Shown here: piece after piece, positions 39,746 through 48,810 of the stretch
Layout: every line of letters begins with the position of its first letter
Position numbering within the stretch: position 1 is the first letter of the stretch
Assembly (NCBI RefSeq): GCF_021172145.1
Contig: NZ_CP089095.1
Span: forward strand, 434,001-498,000
DNA: 64,000 nucleotides
Source of the DNA: Flavobacterium cyclinae
GTDB taxonomy: Bacteria; Bacteroidota; Bacteroidia; Flavobacteriales; Flavobacteriaceae
Direction: 5' to 3'
Program-made: the position numbers and the translations under genes
Notes under the pieces: model-generated
The model's database searches: none
What the model was told of the DNA's origin: nothing
Seen by the model: the letters and a program-made list of their open reading frames with translations, nothing else

Positions 39746-41257
39746 TTAATTTAATAACAATAAACTTTCTAAGTAAATTCGTTCATTTGAAAGTCGTGGA
39801 ATTTTATGTTGACCACCTAATTTATCTTGTTGTTTTAACCAATCATAGAATAAATTTTCTCTAGCAACATGCACAACTAACGGATTTAATGTCATATTAT
39901 TGTATCGCTTCGCTTCATAATCTGAATTAATATTTTGAAGATTCTCATCTAAAGCTTTACAAAAATTTGCAATGTTGTGCGGTTTTGTTATAAATTCAAT
40001 AATCCATTCATGTGCCCCTTTTTGATTGTCACTCATGAATATTGGGGCTACGGTATAATCTTTGATCTCACAATTAAATTCTTTACACGTCTTAGCTAAG
40101 GCAGTATCTGTGTTTTCAACCATTAATTCTTCTCCAAAAACATTAATGTGATGTTTTGTTCTACCTGTTACTTTTATTCGGTAAGGTTGTAATGATGTAA
40201 ATCGAATAGTGTCGCCAATCAAATAGCGCCATAATCCTGAATTCGTTGTAATTACCAAAGCGTAATTTTTATTCAACTCAACTTCATTTAAACGAATGGT
40301 TCTTTGATTTAAAGTGCCAAAAGTTTCCATTGGGATAAATTCGTAGAAAATGCCATAATCTAACATTAATAACAATTCGTTTGAGTTGTTTAAATCTTGA
40401 ATAGCAAAAAATCCTTCAGATGCATTATAGATTTCATAATATTTAAAATCATCTTTTGGGAATAATTTTTTATATAATTCTCTATACGGGTCAAAATTTA
40501 CCCCTCCATGAAAATAAACTTCAGCATTTGGCCAAAGTTCAAGTAAATTGTTTTTCCCAGTAGTTTCAAGTGTTTTTTGTAATAATACCATCATCCAACT
40601 TGGAACTCCAGCCAAGCTCGTTACATTTTCATTGATAGTCTCATTTATAATTGCTGGAAGTTTGGTTTCCCAATCTCCCATTAAGGAAATTTTACTACTA
40701 GGAGTAGAGCTAAACTCGGCCCATATTGGCATATTGTCAATTAAAATGGCAGATAAATCACCAAAGAACGTATTATTATCTTCATACAATTGCTTGCTAC
40801 CGCCAAGACGAAGACTTTTTCCTACAAACAGTTGTGAATCTTCATTATTATTTAAATACAAACACAATAAATCCTTACTTGCTTTGTAATGACAATTTTC
40901 TAATGCTTCTGAACTTACAGGAATGAATTTGCTCTTAGCATTGGTTGTTCCGCTTGATTTTGCAAACCATTTAATATTCGTATTCCAAAAAACATTTTGT
41001 TCTCCTTGTCTTGTTCGTTCAATTAAAGGTTCTAAATCTTCATAAGTTGAAATAGGTATGCGTTCATTAAATGTAGCATAATTTTTTATGGATGAAAATT
41101 CGTATTTTTTTCCAATTAGTGTATTTTCTGCCGATTTAATTAAGCTAAAAAGTAATTCTTCTTGAACTTCTTGAGGATATTTTAAAAACAATTCCATTTG
41201 ATGAATTCGCTTCTTCAATATCCAAGTGGCAACAGAATTTATAATTTGCAGTGGCAT
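39746..41257 (-). CDS. GH3-family acyl-adenylating enzyme
   Basis: 503 residues. The sequence matches the GH3 (auxin-responsive promoter) family of the ANL adenylating superfamily: the phosphate-binding motif FAKSSGTTNAKSKFIP near 93, the acceptor region YNASEGFFAIQD near 266 and the hinge YRIKVTGRTKHHINVFGEELM near 366. Plant members join amino acids to acyl acids. The substrate in Bacteroidetes is not known to me, so no product is named. It is followed at once by the 54-residue lipoprotein gene. Confidence 0.88.
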   Translation of the reverse strand: MPLQIINSVATWILKKRIHQMELFLKYPQEVQEELLFSLIKSAENTLIGKKYEFSSIKNYATFNERIPISTYEDLEPLIERTRQGEQNVFWNTNIKWFAKSSGTTNAKSKFIPVSSEALENCHYKASKDLLCLYLNNNEDSQLFVGKSLRLGGSKQLYEDNNTFFGDLSAILIDNMPIWAEFSSTPSSKISLMGDWETKLPAIINETINENVTSLAGVPSWMMVLLQKTLETTGKNNLLELWPNAEVYFHGGVNFDPYRELYKKLFPKDDFKYYEIYNASEGFFAIQDLNNSNELLLMLDYGIFYEFIPMETFGTLNQRTIRLNEVELNKNYALVITTNSGLWRYLIGDTIRFTSLQPYRIKVTGRTKHHINVFGEELMVENTDTALAKTCKEFNCEIKDYTVAPIFMSDNQKGAHEWIIEFITKPHNIANFCKALDENLQNINSDYEAKRYNNMTLNPLVVHVARENLFYDWLKQQDKLGGQHKIPRLSNERIYLESLLLLN

Positions 41258-41304
41258 TTACCTATTTCTAATTTTGAATTATTAATTGGGAATAATAACT
41301 TTAC

Positions 41305-41312
41305 CAAAAATA
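41305..41312 (-). promoter_or_regulatory. -7 promoter box for GH3 gene
   Basis: Minus-strand TATTTTTG fits TAnnTTTG, 47 bases before the ATG at 41257. Confidence 0.5.
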
Positions 41313-41357
41313 GCATTTTTTTTAAATAATAATACTAAAAAGTAAATCTTAACTTAA

Positions 41358-42149
41358 ATGACATACGAAGGTACACTCTCAAAAATGCAAACAGAGTTTG
41401 GAAATCCAATTCAATATTATTTGGTTTTTGAAAATAGTTTTTTAAACATCAATCAACTTTTAGGGAAACCATTAACTATTGAATTTCAAGGGTACCAGTG
41501 TTTAAATTGTGGAAAAGCCAAGAAAATTTTCCGTCAAGGATTTTGTTATGATTGTTTTATGAGTAGTCCGGCTGTAGGCGATTGGATTATGAAGCCCGAA
41601 TTAAGTACCGCGCATTTAGATATTGAAGATAGAGACTTGGAATATGAAAAACGCGTACAATTACAACCTCATGTAGTGTATTTAGCCTTATCAAGTGAAG
41701 TAAAAGTAGGGGTAACAAGAAAAACACAAGTTCCTACTAGATGGATAGACCAAGGCGCTGTGCAAGCTATTCCAATAGTTGAAGTTCCAAATAGGTATTT
41801 AGCAGGAATTACAGAAGTTGCCTTGAAAAATCATTTTGCAGATAAAACCAATTGGCAAAAAATGTTAAAAAATGAATATCTCGCTATGGATTTGATTGCT
41901 GAACGTAATAAAGTTTTTGATTGGTTGCCAACTGAAGTAAAAGACTATTTTCCAAAAGAAGAAAAAATTATCCAACTCGATTTTCCAGTATTGCAATATC
42001 CTAAAAAAATAACGAGTTTGAATTTAGATAAAACACCAAACTTCTCTGGAACGCTAACTGGCATTAAAGGTCAATATCTGATATTTGAAGATGGAACCGT
42101 TTTTAATGTTAGAACTTATGAAGGTTATGTGGTGAAGATGAGCTTATAA
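41358..42149 (+). CDS. DUF2797 family protein with zinc-ribbon-like motif
   Basis: 263 residues. A CxxC...CxxC cluster, CLNCGKAKKIFRQGFCYDC (about 52-70), probably binds zinc. It is followed by the family core with VVYLALSSEVKVGVTRKTQVPTRWIDQGA (part only), which resembles a GIY-YIG-like fold in other descriptions. The function is not established. It is a single gene in plus orientation between the GH3 and AsmA genes; a terminator follows. Confidence 0.82.
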   Translation: MTYEGTLSKMQTEFGNPIQYYLVFENSFLNINQLLGKPLTIEFQGYQCLNCGKAKKIFRQGFCYDCFMSSPAVGDWIMKPELSTAHLDIEDRDLEYEKRVQLQPHVVYLALSSEVKVGVTRKTQVPTRWIDQGAVQAIPIVEVPNRYLAGITEVALKNHFADKTNWQKMLKNEYLAMDLIAERNKVFDWLPTEVKDYFPKEEKIIQLDFPVLQYPKKITSLNLDKTPNFSGTLTGIKGQYLIFEDGTVFNVRTYEGYVVKMSL

Positions 42150-42152
42150 TAG

Positions 42153-42179
42153 AAAACCCTTTCGATTGAAAGGGTTTTT
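42153..42179. terminator. Terminator between DUF2797 and AsmA-like genes
   Basis: AAAACCCTTTC / GAAAGGGTTTT stem with a GATT loop, T run on plus and A run on the other side, usable from both convergent genes. Confidence 0.85.
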
Positions 42180-42202
42180 GTTATTATTTATTTGTTTATT
42201 GT

Positions 42203-44818
42203 TTATTCTTCCTTTTTCTTACCGCCAAATAAATTTTTTATTGCACCAGCTTTGTCTTTAATGGTGTTTTTAATTTCTTCTTTAGGAGTAGATTTAGTTT
42301 TAGTAGTGTCTGTAGCTGTTGTAGTTCCAGAGTTATTTCCTTTTGTGCCGTTAATTAAATTGCTCAAGGCAGAAGTTCCTTGATTAACCAATTTGTCTTT
42401 CTGCATTTTAACCAACTGTGTGGTTAAATTAGTAGTAGATTGTTTTAAATCAGAATTAAATTTAGGTTGAGTGAAGTTACCAGTCATCAATCCTGTAACT
42501 GGAATACTTGTAATCTGTTTTTGGTCGGCAGGGGTTAATTTTGCCACTAAATTTGTTACTTCTTTTCCTAAATATTTCACAGGAACATCAAATTTTAAAT
42601 TGTAATTCATCGTTTGGTCAAAACCATGACTTCCGCCCACATTTACAGTTATGTCCTGATATTTGATATCGAAAGGTTTTACGTTTACTTTTCCATCTTT
42701 AAATGATAAAGCCGCTTTTACATCATTAAGATTTACTTTACTCATATCAATGAATTTCATGTTGGAACTCAATGCAGTTAACAAAGCTGAATTCTTTTCA
42801 TTAATAGTAGTTGATAATAATTGTCCAAATAAATCACCAGAAATCGTTTTTAAATTTGGGGTCATATCATTTTGTAAATCACCAGATAATTTAATGGTCG
42901 AATTCAGTTTTCCATTGACAACTCCTGCAATTGGAGCAATCGATTTTAGCATGTCTAATTGTGTAAAAGATTCTGCAATGTTAACCGAATTTAATCCTAA
43001 ATTCATATCAAATTTTGGAGTTTTTCCTTTTGTTGAAACGGTTCCGGTTAAACCAATATTTCCTCCAAAAACTCCCATTTTTAAGTTGTTTAACATAACA
43101 GCTTCGTCACGAATAGTTAGGTTACCTGAAACATCTTTTAAGTTTAAATTGTCATAAATAACTGTTCCCGCTTTAGCTGTAATGCTGCAATCTAAGAATG
43201 AAGGAATTTTAACAGCTTCGGTAGTTTTTTTGCCATCATCACTAGTTGTGGTAGTAGGTGCCATGAAATCAGAAACTACTAATTTGGTCGAATTCATATT
43301 AAAGTTTCCTTTCAAAATTTGGTTTCTAAATAAAAAGCCATAAAAATTATCTAGAGTTCCATTAATCTGAATGTCAGATGTTCCAGTTTTAGCATCAAAT
43401 TGACTCAAGTTGATATGATTTGGATTAAAAGCAACTGCAGCTTGATTAATCTTAAATGGTTTTGCCATTTCTGGACCTTCATAATTAAATCCAGTTAAAC
43501 TAACGGTTCCCGAGTTTTGTATGTTTTGATACTGACTTTTCTCAACCGATTGCATATCGAACTTCGTTTTTACATCGGCTTTTAGAATTCCAGTTAAGGG
43601 TTTGTCTAATTTTACCGGATAGGCTTTTGTAACGTTTGCTAAATTGATAGTTCCTTTTAATTCGGCATCTACTAATGCGTTTGTAGCAATATTTTTTACA
43701 ATTGCCTTTGCATTAAAAACGTCTTGGTCAATTGCAAATGACAATTGATGTAAATTTACATAAGTGTCATTCATTGCACCAGTTTCATTAACAATATGGG
43801 TGTTAATTACAATATTATTTACTGATTTTGGTAAATCAGGATATTGGAAAGAGGCATTATTCGAAGCAATTTTCACATCAAATGTTGGAATCGTAGTTTC
43901 GGTTAAATTTCCTTTTACTTTTCCATCTACCGAGAATTGTCCTGATGTTTTTACTTTATTAATATCGCCAGAATAAGCAGCAGGAACTAATCCTAAGAAG
44001 TTTTTGAAATCAGAGGTTGGTGTTTTGAATGTTAAGTCATAGGTTTGACCCGCTTCCACCATTTGAATAAATCCATTAAATTCTAATGGTAATTGATTGA
44101 TTAAGGCTTTATTGTCTTTGAATTCGTATTTGCTTTTCTCTAAATCAATTCCTAAAATAGCATCTAAAGTGATTCCTACATTGTTCATGTAGTTCATTTT
44201 CTCCATTTCAAAATATAATTTTGCCGAAGTTTTGGTTTCTAAATCTAATTTTTGAGCAGCAAAATTTCCTTTTCCTTCATGATAAATGCTGTCTAAAACC
44301 ATTTTCATGTTCGAACCTTCATCAATATAACTGAATTTTAGATTCTCAACTCCATATTTTTGTATGTCTAAAGAAAATGGCTTACTATCAGAAGGTTTTT
44401 TTTCTTCTGCTTCTTTTATAGCGATGTCAAAATTACCTACACCCTCTTTATTGAAAATGATATTTACAATTCCGTTAACAGCGCTAAAACTTTCTAAACT
44501 CATGGTTTCACCATCGCCTTTAAAAAGTTCTTTTACACTCATAGTTACATTAGTTTCTCCAGCATACAATAGCGTATCTCCAGCAAAAGGAGCTTTGTTT
44601 ATGATGCTCAGCTTATCAATTGTTACATGAGCTTGTGGAAAACTTTTAAACAAACTCAAATCCACATCTTCAAATGCAATGTTAGCATTAACATTTTCGT
44701 TTAATGTTTTAGCAATCATTTCCTTGATTTTGTCTTTAAACAAATATGGAGCGGCTGCTAATGCGATAATGGTTACCAAAAGAAATATTCCTAAACCTTT
44801 TAAAACTTTCTTTAACAT
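42203..44818 (-). CDS. AsmA-like large envelope protein
   Basis: 871 residues. An N-terminal membrane helix (about 5-24) precedes an AsmA N-terminal domain (INEDVNANIAFEDVDLSLFKSFP type, about 35-60) and a long beta-repeat region, ending in the AsmA C-terminal domain (about 600-790) and a Lys/Thr-rich tail. Proteins of this group form elongated bridge-like grooves that move phospholipids between the membranes. The substrate is inferred from the family only. It is a single gene with its own promoter and is convergent with DUF2797. Confidence 0.85.
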   Translation of the reverse strand: MLKKVLKGLGIFLLVTIIALAAAPYLFKDKIKEMIAKTLNENVNANIAFEDVDLSLFKSFPQAHVTIDKLSIINKAPFAGDTLLYAGETNVTMSVKELFKGDGETMSLESFSAVNGIVNIIFNKEGVGNFDIAIKEAEEKKPSDSKPFSLDIQKYGVENLKFSYIDEGSNMKMVLDSIYHEGKGNFAAQKLDLETKTSAKLYFEMEKMNYMNNVGITLDAILGIDLEKSKYEFKDNKALINQLPLEFNGFIQMVEAGQTYDLTFKTPTSDFKNFLGLVPAAYSGDINKVKTSGQFSVDGKVKGNLTETTIPTFDVKIASNNASFQYPDLPKSVNNIVINTHIVNETGAMNDTYVNLHQLSFAIDQDVFNAKAIVKNIATNALVDAELKGTINLANVTKAYPVKLDKPLTGILKADVKTKFDMQSVEKSQYQNIQNSGTVSLTGFNYEGPEMAKPFKINQAAVAFNPNHINLSQFDAKTGTSDIQINGTLDNFYGFLFRNQILKGNFNMNSTKLVVSDFMAPTTTTSDDGKKTTEAVKIPSFLDCSITAKAGTVIYDNLNLKDVSGNLTIRDEAVMLNNLKMGVFGGNIGLTGTVSTKGKTPKFDMNLGLNSVNIAESFTQLDMLKSIAPIAGVVNGKLNSTIKLSGDLQNDMTPNLKTISGDLFGQLLSTTINEKNSALLTALSSNMKFIDMSKVNLNDVKAALSFKDGKVNVKPFDIKYQDITVNVGGSHGFDQTMNYNLKFDVPVKYLGKEVTNLVAKLTPADQKQITSIPVTGLMTGNFTQPKFNSDLKQSTTNLTTQLVKMQKDKLVNQGTSALSNLINGTKGNNSGTTTATDTTKTKSTPKEEIKNTIKDKAGAIKNLFGGKKKEE

Positions 44819-44854
44819 GATAGTGTAATTAGGGATGATTAAAATTCAATGATA

Positions 44855-44862
44855 CAAAAGTA
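44855..44862 (-). promoter_or_regulatory. -7 promoter box for AsmA-like gene
   Basis: Minus-strand TACTTTTG fits the consensus, 36 bases before the ATG at 44818. Confidence 0.5.
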
Positions 44863-44904
44863 ATACCAATTGTAAATTTAAATATTAATTTTAAGTGAAT
44901 ATGT

Positions 44905-44940
44905 AAAAAAAATCCCAAAAAACATTTTGTTTTTGGGATT
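44905..44940 (-). terminator. Terminator after sppA
   Basis: AATCCCAAAAA / TTTTTGGGATT stem with an eight-base loop; the minus-strand T run is the complement of 44905-44912. Confidence 0.8.
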
Positions 44941-44959
44941 TTAGTGTTTATAGTAAAGA

Positions 44960-46726
44960 TTAATGAATCTCAATTTCATATGGCATCATAGCTTGGATAC
45001 CTTTTCTGCTTTTTACGCGTTTGATTTGTTCTAGCATTTGAAAGCCTTCTTCACCTAATTGCTCTTTTAACAATTGCTCTTTAGTTTTAAACATCGCCAT
45101 TCCGGTGAAATCGGCAAGTAAATCTTCAAAGCTTTTTTCGTATTCTGGGAAGTTTTCGGTTCTATACGAATTTGTTTTTCCAAGTTTTGCTGCATATTTA
45201 ATGGCTGCATCTAAACCACCAATTTCGTCAACCAGTCCAAGTTTTTGTGCATCTACTCCTGTCCAAACTCTTCCTTGTGCAATGGCATCAACTTGTTCAG
45301 TGGTCATTTTTCTTCCATCAGCTACACGTTGTAAGAAAGTAGCGTATGTTTTTTCGATGCTTTCTAAAATATACCCTTTGAAGTTTTCGTCAATAGGTTC
45401 AAAAATACTGTAACCACTTGCGTTATCATGAGTTTTTACTTGTTCAGCGTTAATTCCGATATTTTTACCTAATTGATTCATGTTGGGTAGCATTCCAAAA
45501 ACTCCAATTGAACCTGTAATCGTGTTTGGTTCTGCGAAAATTCGATCGGCATTAGCTGCAATGTAATATCCTCCAGAAGCGGCATAATTCCCCATAGAAA
45601 CTACAACAGGCTTTGTTTTTTTAGTTATTTCAATTTCTCTCCAAATTAACTCTGAAGTCAAAGCACTTCCACCAGGGCTATTTACACGTAAAACAATTGC
45701 TTTTACATCTTCATTCTCTCTTGCTTCTTGTAAAGATCGCTTAATTGAACCTTCTCCTATGATATTTACATCACCTTCACCGCCAGCAATTTCACCTTGT
45801 GCATAAATTACCGCTATGATGTCTTTCTTTGTATAATCTTCAACTGTTGAAGCGGCAGTTTTTGCATATTCTGTAATGCTTACAATATCATATTTTTCTT
45901 TTTTGTCAAGCTTTAATTTCGCTCTAATCATATCGTGATATTCGTCTTCATAAGCTATTTTATCCACTAATTTATTTGCTAAAGCTAATTCTGGTGTTCT
46001 TGCTCCTAATGAATTGGCTATAGCATTTAATTGCGCTACTGATAGTTTTCTGCTTTTAGCAATATCTTCTACAATAGTAGTCCAAACCGAGTTTAACAAA
46101 ACAGTCATTTGTTCGCGGTTTTCTGGACTCATTTCTTGTGCTAAGTAAGGTTCAACAGCACTTTTATATTTTCCATGACGAATTACTTCAAACTTAACAC
46201 CTGATTTTTCTTGTAACTCTTTCATGTAGATAATTTCAGAAGATAATCCTTTGAAATCAACTTCCCCCATTGGGTTTAAATATACTTGGTCTGCAACCGA
46301 ATTTAAATAATATTCGCCTTGTGTGTAAAAATTAGCGTAAGCATATACAAATTTTCCAGATTTTTTGAAATCTTCTAATTTATCTCGTACTGCTTTGCTT
46401 TGGGCTAAACCTAGTTGTGATTGGTTGTTAAGAATCGAAATTCCTTTAATTTTTTTATCTTTTTTTGCAGCTTCAATGGCATTTAAAATATCGGTAACAC
46501 CATCATGATGCGCTTCAAAATAATTAAAGTCTTTGTAGTTGGTTTTTCCAGCATAATCCAAACTTACTTTTGATAAATCTAATTCAATAACGGAATTATT
46601 TTTTACAGTAACGGTTTCGTCTCCGCCTCCTGCAATGGCACCAATTATGATAATACCAAAAAAGGACATTATGCAAAAAACAAATAACCCAACAATTGTA
46701 GCTAATACATTTCCTAAAAATTTCAT
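44960..46726 (-). CDS. sppA: Signal peptide peptidase SppA (67 kDa type)
   Basis: 588 residues, the long duplicated form. The N-terminal membrane helix (about 5-32) anchors it. The first half holds the catalytic Lys in RHGKYKSAVEP (about 187), the second half the nucleophile Ser in NYAASGGYYIAAN (about 380), the dyad of protease IV. It degrades cleaved signal peptides in the inner membrane. It is the only gene of its transcript. The start ATG 46726 gives the expected anchor. Confidence 0.93.
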   Translation of the reverse strand: MKFLGNVLATIVGLFVFCIMSFFGIIIIGAIAGGGDETVTVKNNSVIELDLSKVSLDYAGKTNYKDFNYFEAHHDGVTDILNAIEAAKKDKKIKGISILNNQSQLGLAQSKAVRDKLEDFKKSGKFVYAYANFYTQGEYYLNSVADQVYLNPMGEVDFKGLSSEIIYMKELQEKSGVKFEVIRHGKYKSAVEPYLAQEMSPENREQMTVLLNSVWTTIVEDIAKSRKLSVAQLNAIANSLGARTPELALANKLVDKIAYEDEYHDMIRAKLKLDKKEKYDIVSITEYAKTAASTVEDYTKKDIIAVIYAQGEIAGGEGDVNIIGEGSIKRSLQEARENEDVKAIVLRVNSPGGSALTSELIWREIEITKKTKPVVVSMGNYAASGGYYIAANADRIFAEPNTITGSIGVFGMLPNMNQLGKNIGINAEQVKTHDNASGYSIFEPIDENFKGYILESIEKTYATFLQRVADGRKMTTEQVDAIAQGRVWTGVDAQKLGLVDEIGGLDAAIKYAAKLGKTNSYRTENFPEYEKSFEDLLADFTGMAMFKTKEQLLKEQLGEEGFQMLEQIKRVKSRKGIQAMMPYEIEIH

Positions 46727-46841
46727 TTCATTTTCATTTTAATTCATAGCATTAGTAGAAAAAACTCAAAAATTGTTACATGTTCATAAAAAAATGGAAA
46801 AGGTAAATTAGAAGTCTAAAAATGTTTGTTATTTTGCCAAT

Positions 46842-47984
46842 ATGAGTCAACACCAAGTTATAGTATCGTTAGGAAGTAATCAAGGAAATCGTTTTGAAAC
46901 GATTCAGGCTTGTATTGATTTGATTCATAGTGAAGTAGCAACGGTTGTAAAGGTTTCCAAAATTTACGAAACGCCAGCTTGGGGTTTTGAAAGTGAGCCT
47001 TTTTATAATGCTGCAATTTTAATTCACACTACAAAATCGGCTCAAAAAATTTTGAATCAGGTTTTGAGAGTAGAAAAGAAGTTAGGTAGAATTCGTACCA
47101 AAGATTCAGGATATCAAGCGCGAATTATTGATGTTGATATCATTGCTTTTGACGAGGAAATTATTTCTACTGAAAACTTGCAAGTTCCGCATCCATTAAT
47201 GCAGAATAGAAAGTTTGTCTTGCAACCCATGATGGATTTAGGATTGAATTGGGAACATCCAATATTGAAAAAATCTGTTTCACAACTTCTACTTCAAACG
47301 GAAGATATAAGCGAAATTAAAGTCGTTCATTCTATAATTTCACCTATTGAAAAACTCCAATTACAGCAATTCAATTACATCGCGATTGAGGGAAATATTG
47401 GAGCAGGAAAAACGACTTTATCAGCCAAATTATCAGAAGATTGCAATGCTAAATTAGTGTTAGAACGCTTTGCAGATAATCCATTTTTACCAAAGTTTTA
47501 TAAAGACCAAAGTCGTTATGCGTTTCCATTAGAAATGTCGTTTTTAGCGGATAGATACCAACAATTATCAGATGATTTGGCGCAATTTGATTTGTTTAAA
47601 GACTTTGTTGTGGCCGATTATCACATTTTTAAATCTTTGATTTTTGCTAAAGTTACACTGCAAGAAGACGAATTTCGTTTGTACAAAACCATGTTCGATA
47701 TCATTCACAAGGAAATGCCAAAACCTGATTTGTATGTGTATTTGTATCAAAATACCGAACGATTGTTAGAAAACATAAAAAAACGCGGCAGAAGTTATGA
47801 GCAAGAAATTCCTGCCGATTATTTAGAGAAAATCAATCAAGGATATCTAGATTACATCAAAACGCAAACCGATTTGAATGTATTGATTATCGATGTTTCC
47901 GATTTGGATTTTGTGAAGAAACAGGAGGATTATGTGTTTTTGTTGAATGAGATTAATAAGAAAATAGTATTAGCACGCGGATGA
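46842..47984 (+). CDS. folK: Fusion of FolK (HPPK) and deoxynucleoside kinase
   Basis: 380 residues with two domains. Residues 1-135 are 6-hydroxymethyl-7,8-dihydropterin pyrophosphokinase: VSLGSNQGNRFETIQ, ETPAWGFESEPFYNAA and DSGYQARIIDVDIIAFDE with the catalytic Asp pair, PHPLMQNRKFVLQPM. Residues about 175-380 are a deoxynucleoside kinase: Walker A GNIGAGKTT (184-192), ERFADNPFLPKFY, and lid KKRGRSYE. One protein thus joins folate and nucleoside salvage steps. Related Bacteroidetes fusions are known to me by memory. The kinase substrate (thymidine, deoxyadenosine or other) cannot be read from sequence here. Confidence 0.92.
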   Translation: MSQHQVIVSLGSNQGNRFETIQACIDLIHSEVATVVKVSKIYETPAWGFESEPFYNAAILIHTTKSAQKILNQVLRVEKKLGRIRTKDSGYQARIIDVDIIAFDEEIISTENLQVPHPLMQNRKFVLQPMMDLGLNWEHPILKKSVSQLLLQTEDISEIKVVHSIISPIEKLQLQQFNYIAIEGNIGAGKTTLSAKLSEDCNAKLVLERFADNPFLPKFYKDQSRYAFPLEMSFLADRYQQLSDDLAQFDLFKDFVVADYHIFKSLIFAKVTLQEDEFRLYKTMFDIIHKEMPKPDLYVYLYQNTERLLENIKKRGRSYEQEIPADYLEKINQGYLDYIKTQTDLNVLIIDVSDLDFVKKQEDYVFLLNEINKKIVLARG

Positions 47985-48171
47985 AACTGATGCTACGCAA
48001 CGCAGATTTTAACGGATTTTCACCCAAACTTGTCACGCTGAAAGCGTCTCTTTTGACTTAATTAAACTCGAATTTCGCTAATTATCACAAATTCATAGCG
48101 TCCTTTGCGAAAAACTTTGCGTCTAGAATTTTAAAAGTTTATTTAATTTCTTCAATCAGTGTTCCGAAAAT
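47985..48171. other. Intergenic remnant DNA
   Basis: 187 bases between convergent folK and the SpoU gene. Phrases such as CGCAGATTTTAACGGATT and CCTTTGCGAAAAACTTTGCGT resemble short repeats scattered in flavobacterial spacers. No ORF, hairpin with T run, or RNA gene was seen. Confidence 0.35.
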
Positions 48172-48699
48172 TTATTTCATCTTCTGAAAAAAATCCCAAA
48201 TCACAATCCCAGCACTCACCGAAATATTCAACGAATGTTTGCTTCCCAATTGCGGAATTTCAATTACACCATCGCTTAAATTAATAGCCTCTTGCGAAAC
48301 ACCTTTTACTTCGTTTCCAAAAATTAAGGCATATTTTGTATTGGTTTCTGGTTGAAAATCATCCAACATAATAGCATTTTCAGTTTGCTCCACAGAATAC
48401 ACTTTTATGTTTTCTTTTTTCAATTCATTAACTACTTCTAAAACGTCTTTCGCATATTCCCAAGCAACAGTTTCCGTAGCGCCAAGAGCTGTTTTGTGAA
48501 TTTCTTTGTTTGGAGGAGTTGCCGTAATGCCGCACAAATAGATTTTTTCTATTAAAAAAGCATCCGAAGTTCTAAAAACCGAACCAATATTGTGTAAACT
48601 TCTAATATCATCTAAGATTACAATAATGGGTGTTTTTTGAGCTTTTTTAAACTCGTCGATGTTTTTGCGTTCTAATTCTGCGTTGGCTAATTTTCTCAT
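48172..48699 (-). CDS. SpoU/TrmH-family RNA 2'-O-methyltransferase
   Basis: 175 residues, a trefoil-knot enzyme without the extra N-terminal domain. All three SPOUT motifs are present: DDIRSLHNIGSVFRTSDAF (about 30-48), ALIFGNEVKGVS (about 128) and IPQLGSKHSLNISVSAG (about 147). It methylates a ribose of tRNA or rRNA with SAM. Which nucleotide is not predictable. Its minus-strand promoter box is so close to the ATG that the mRNA may be leaderless. Confidence 0.9.
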   Translation of the reverse strand: MRKLANAELERKNIDEFKKAQKTPIIVILDDIRSLHNIGSVFRTSDAFLIEKIYLCGITATPPNKEIHKTALGATETVAWEYAKDVLEVVNELKKENIKVYSVEQTENAIMLDDFQPETNTKYALIFGNEVKGVSQEAINLSDGVIEIPQLGSKHSLNISVSAGIVIWDFFQKMK

Positions 48700-48703
48700 G
48701 CCA

Positions 48704-48711
48704 CAAAAGTA
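48704..48711 (-). promoter_or_regulatory. -7 box just before SpoU methyltransferase ATG
   Basis: Minus-strand TACTTTTG ends four bases before the ATG at 48699. Confidence 0.5.
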
Positions 48712-48810
48712 AAGATTAATTATAAAACTTGAAAATTCGATTTTTGAAATTCATATTGTGATTGTATTTGAAATTCTTACCTTCGCAACTCTACTTAAAA
48801 TTAAAAAATT

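Noticed and set aside
39746..41257. Plant-like horizontal transfer of an auxin-response gene
   Set aside because: GH3 members are common in Bacteroidetes, and base composition matches neighbours; the plant name reflects family history only.
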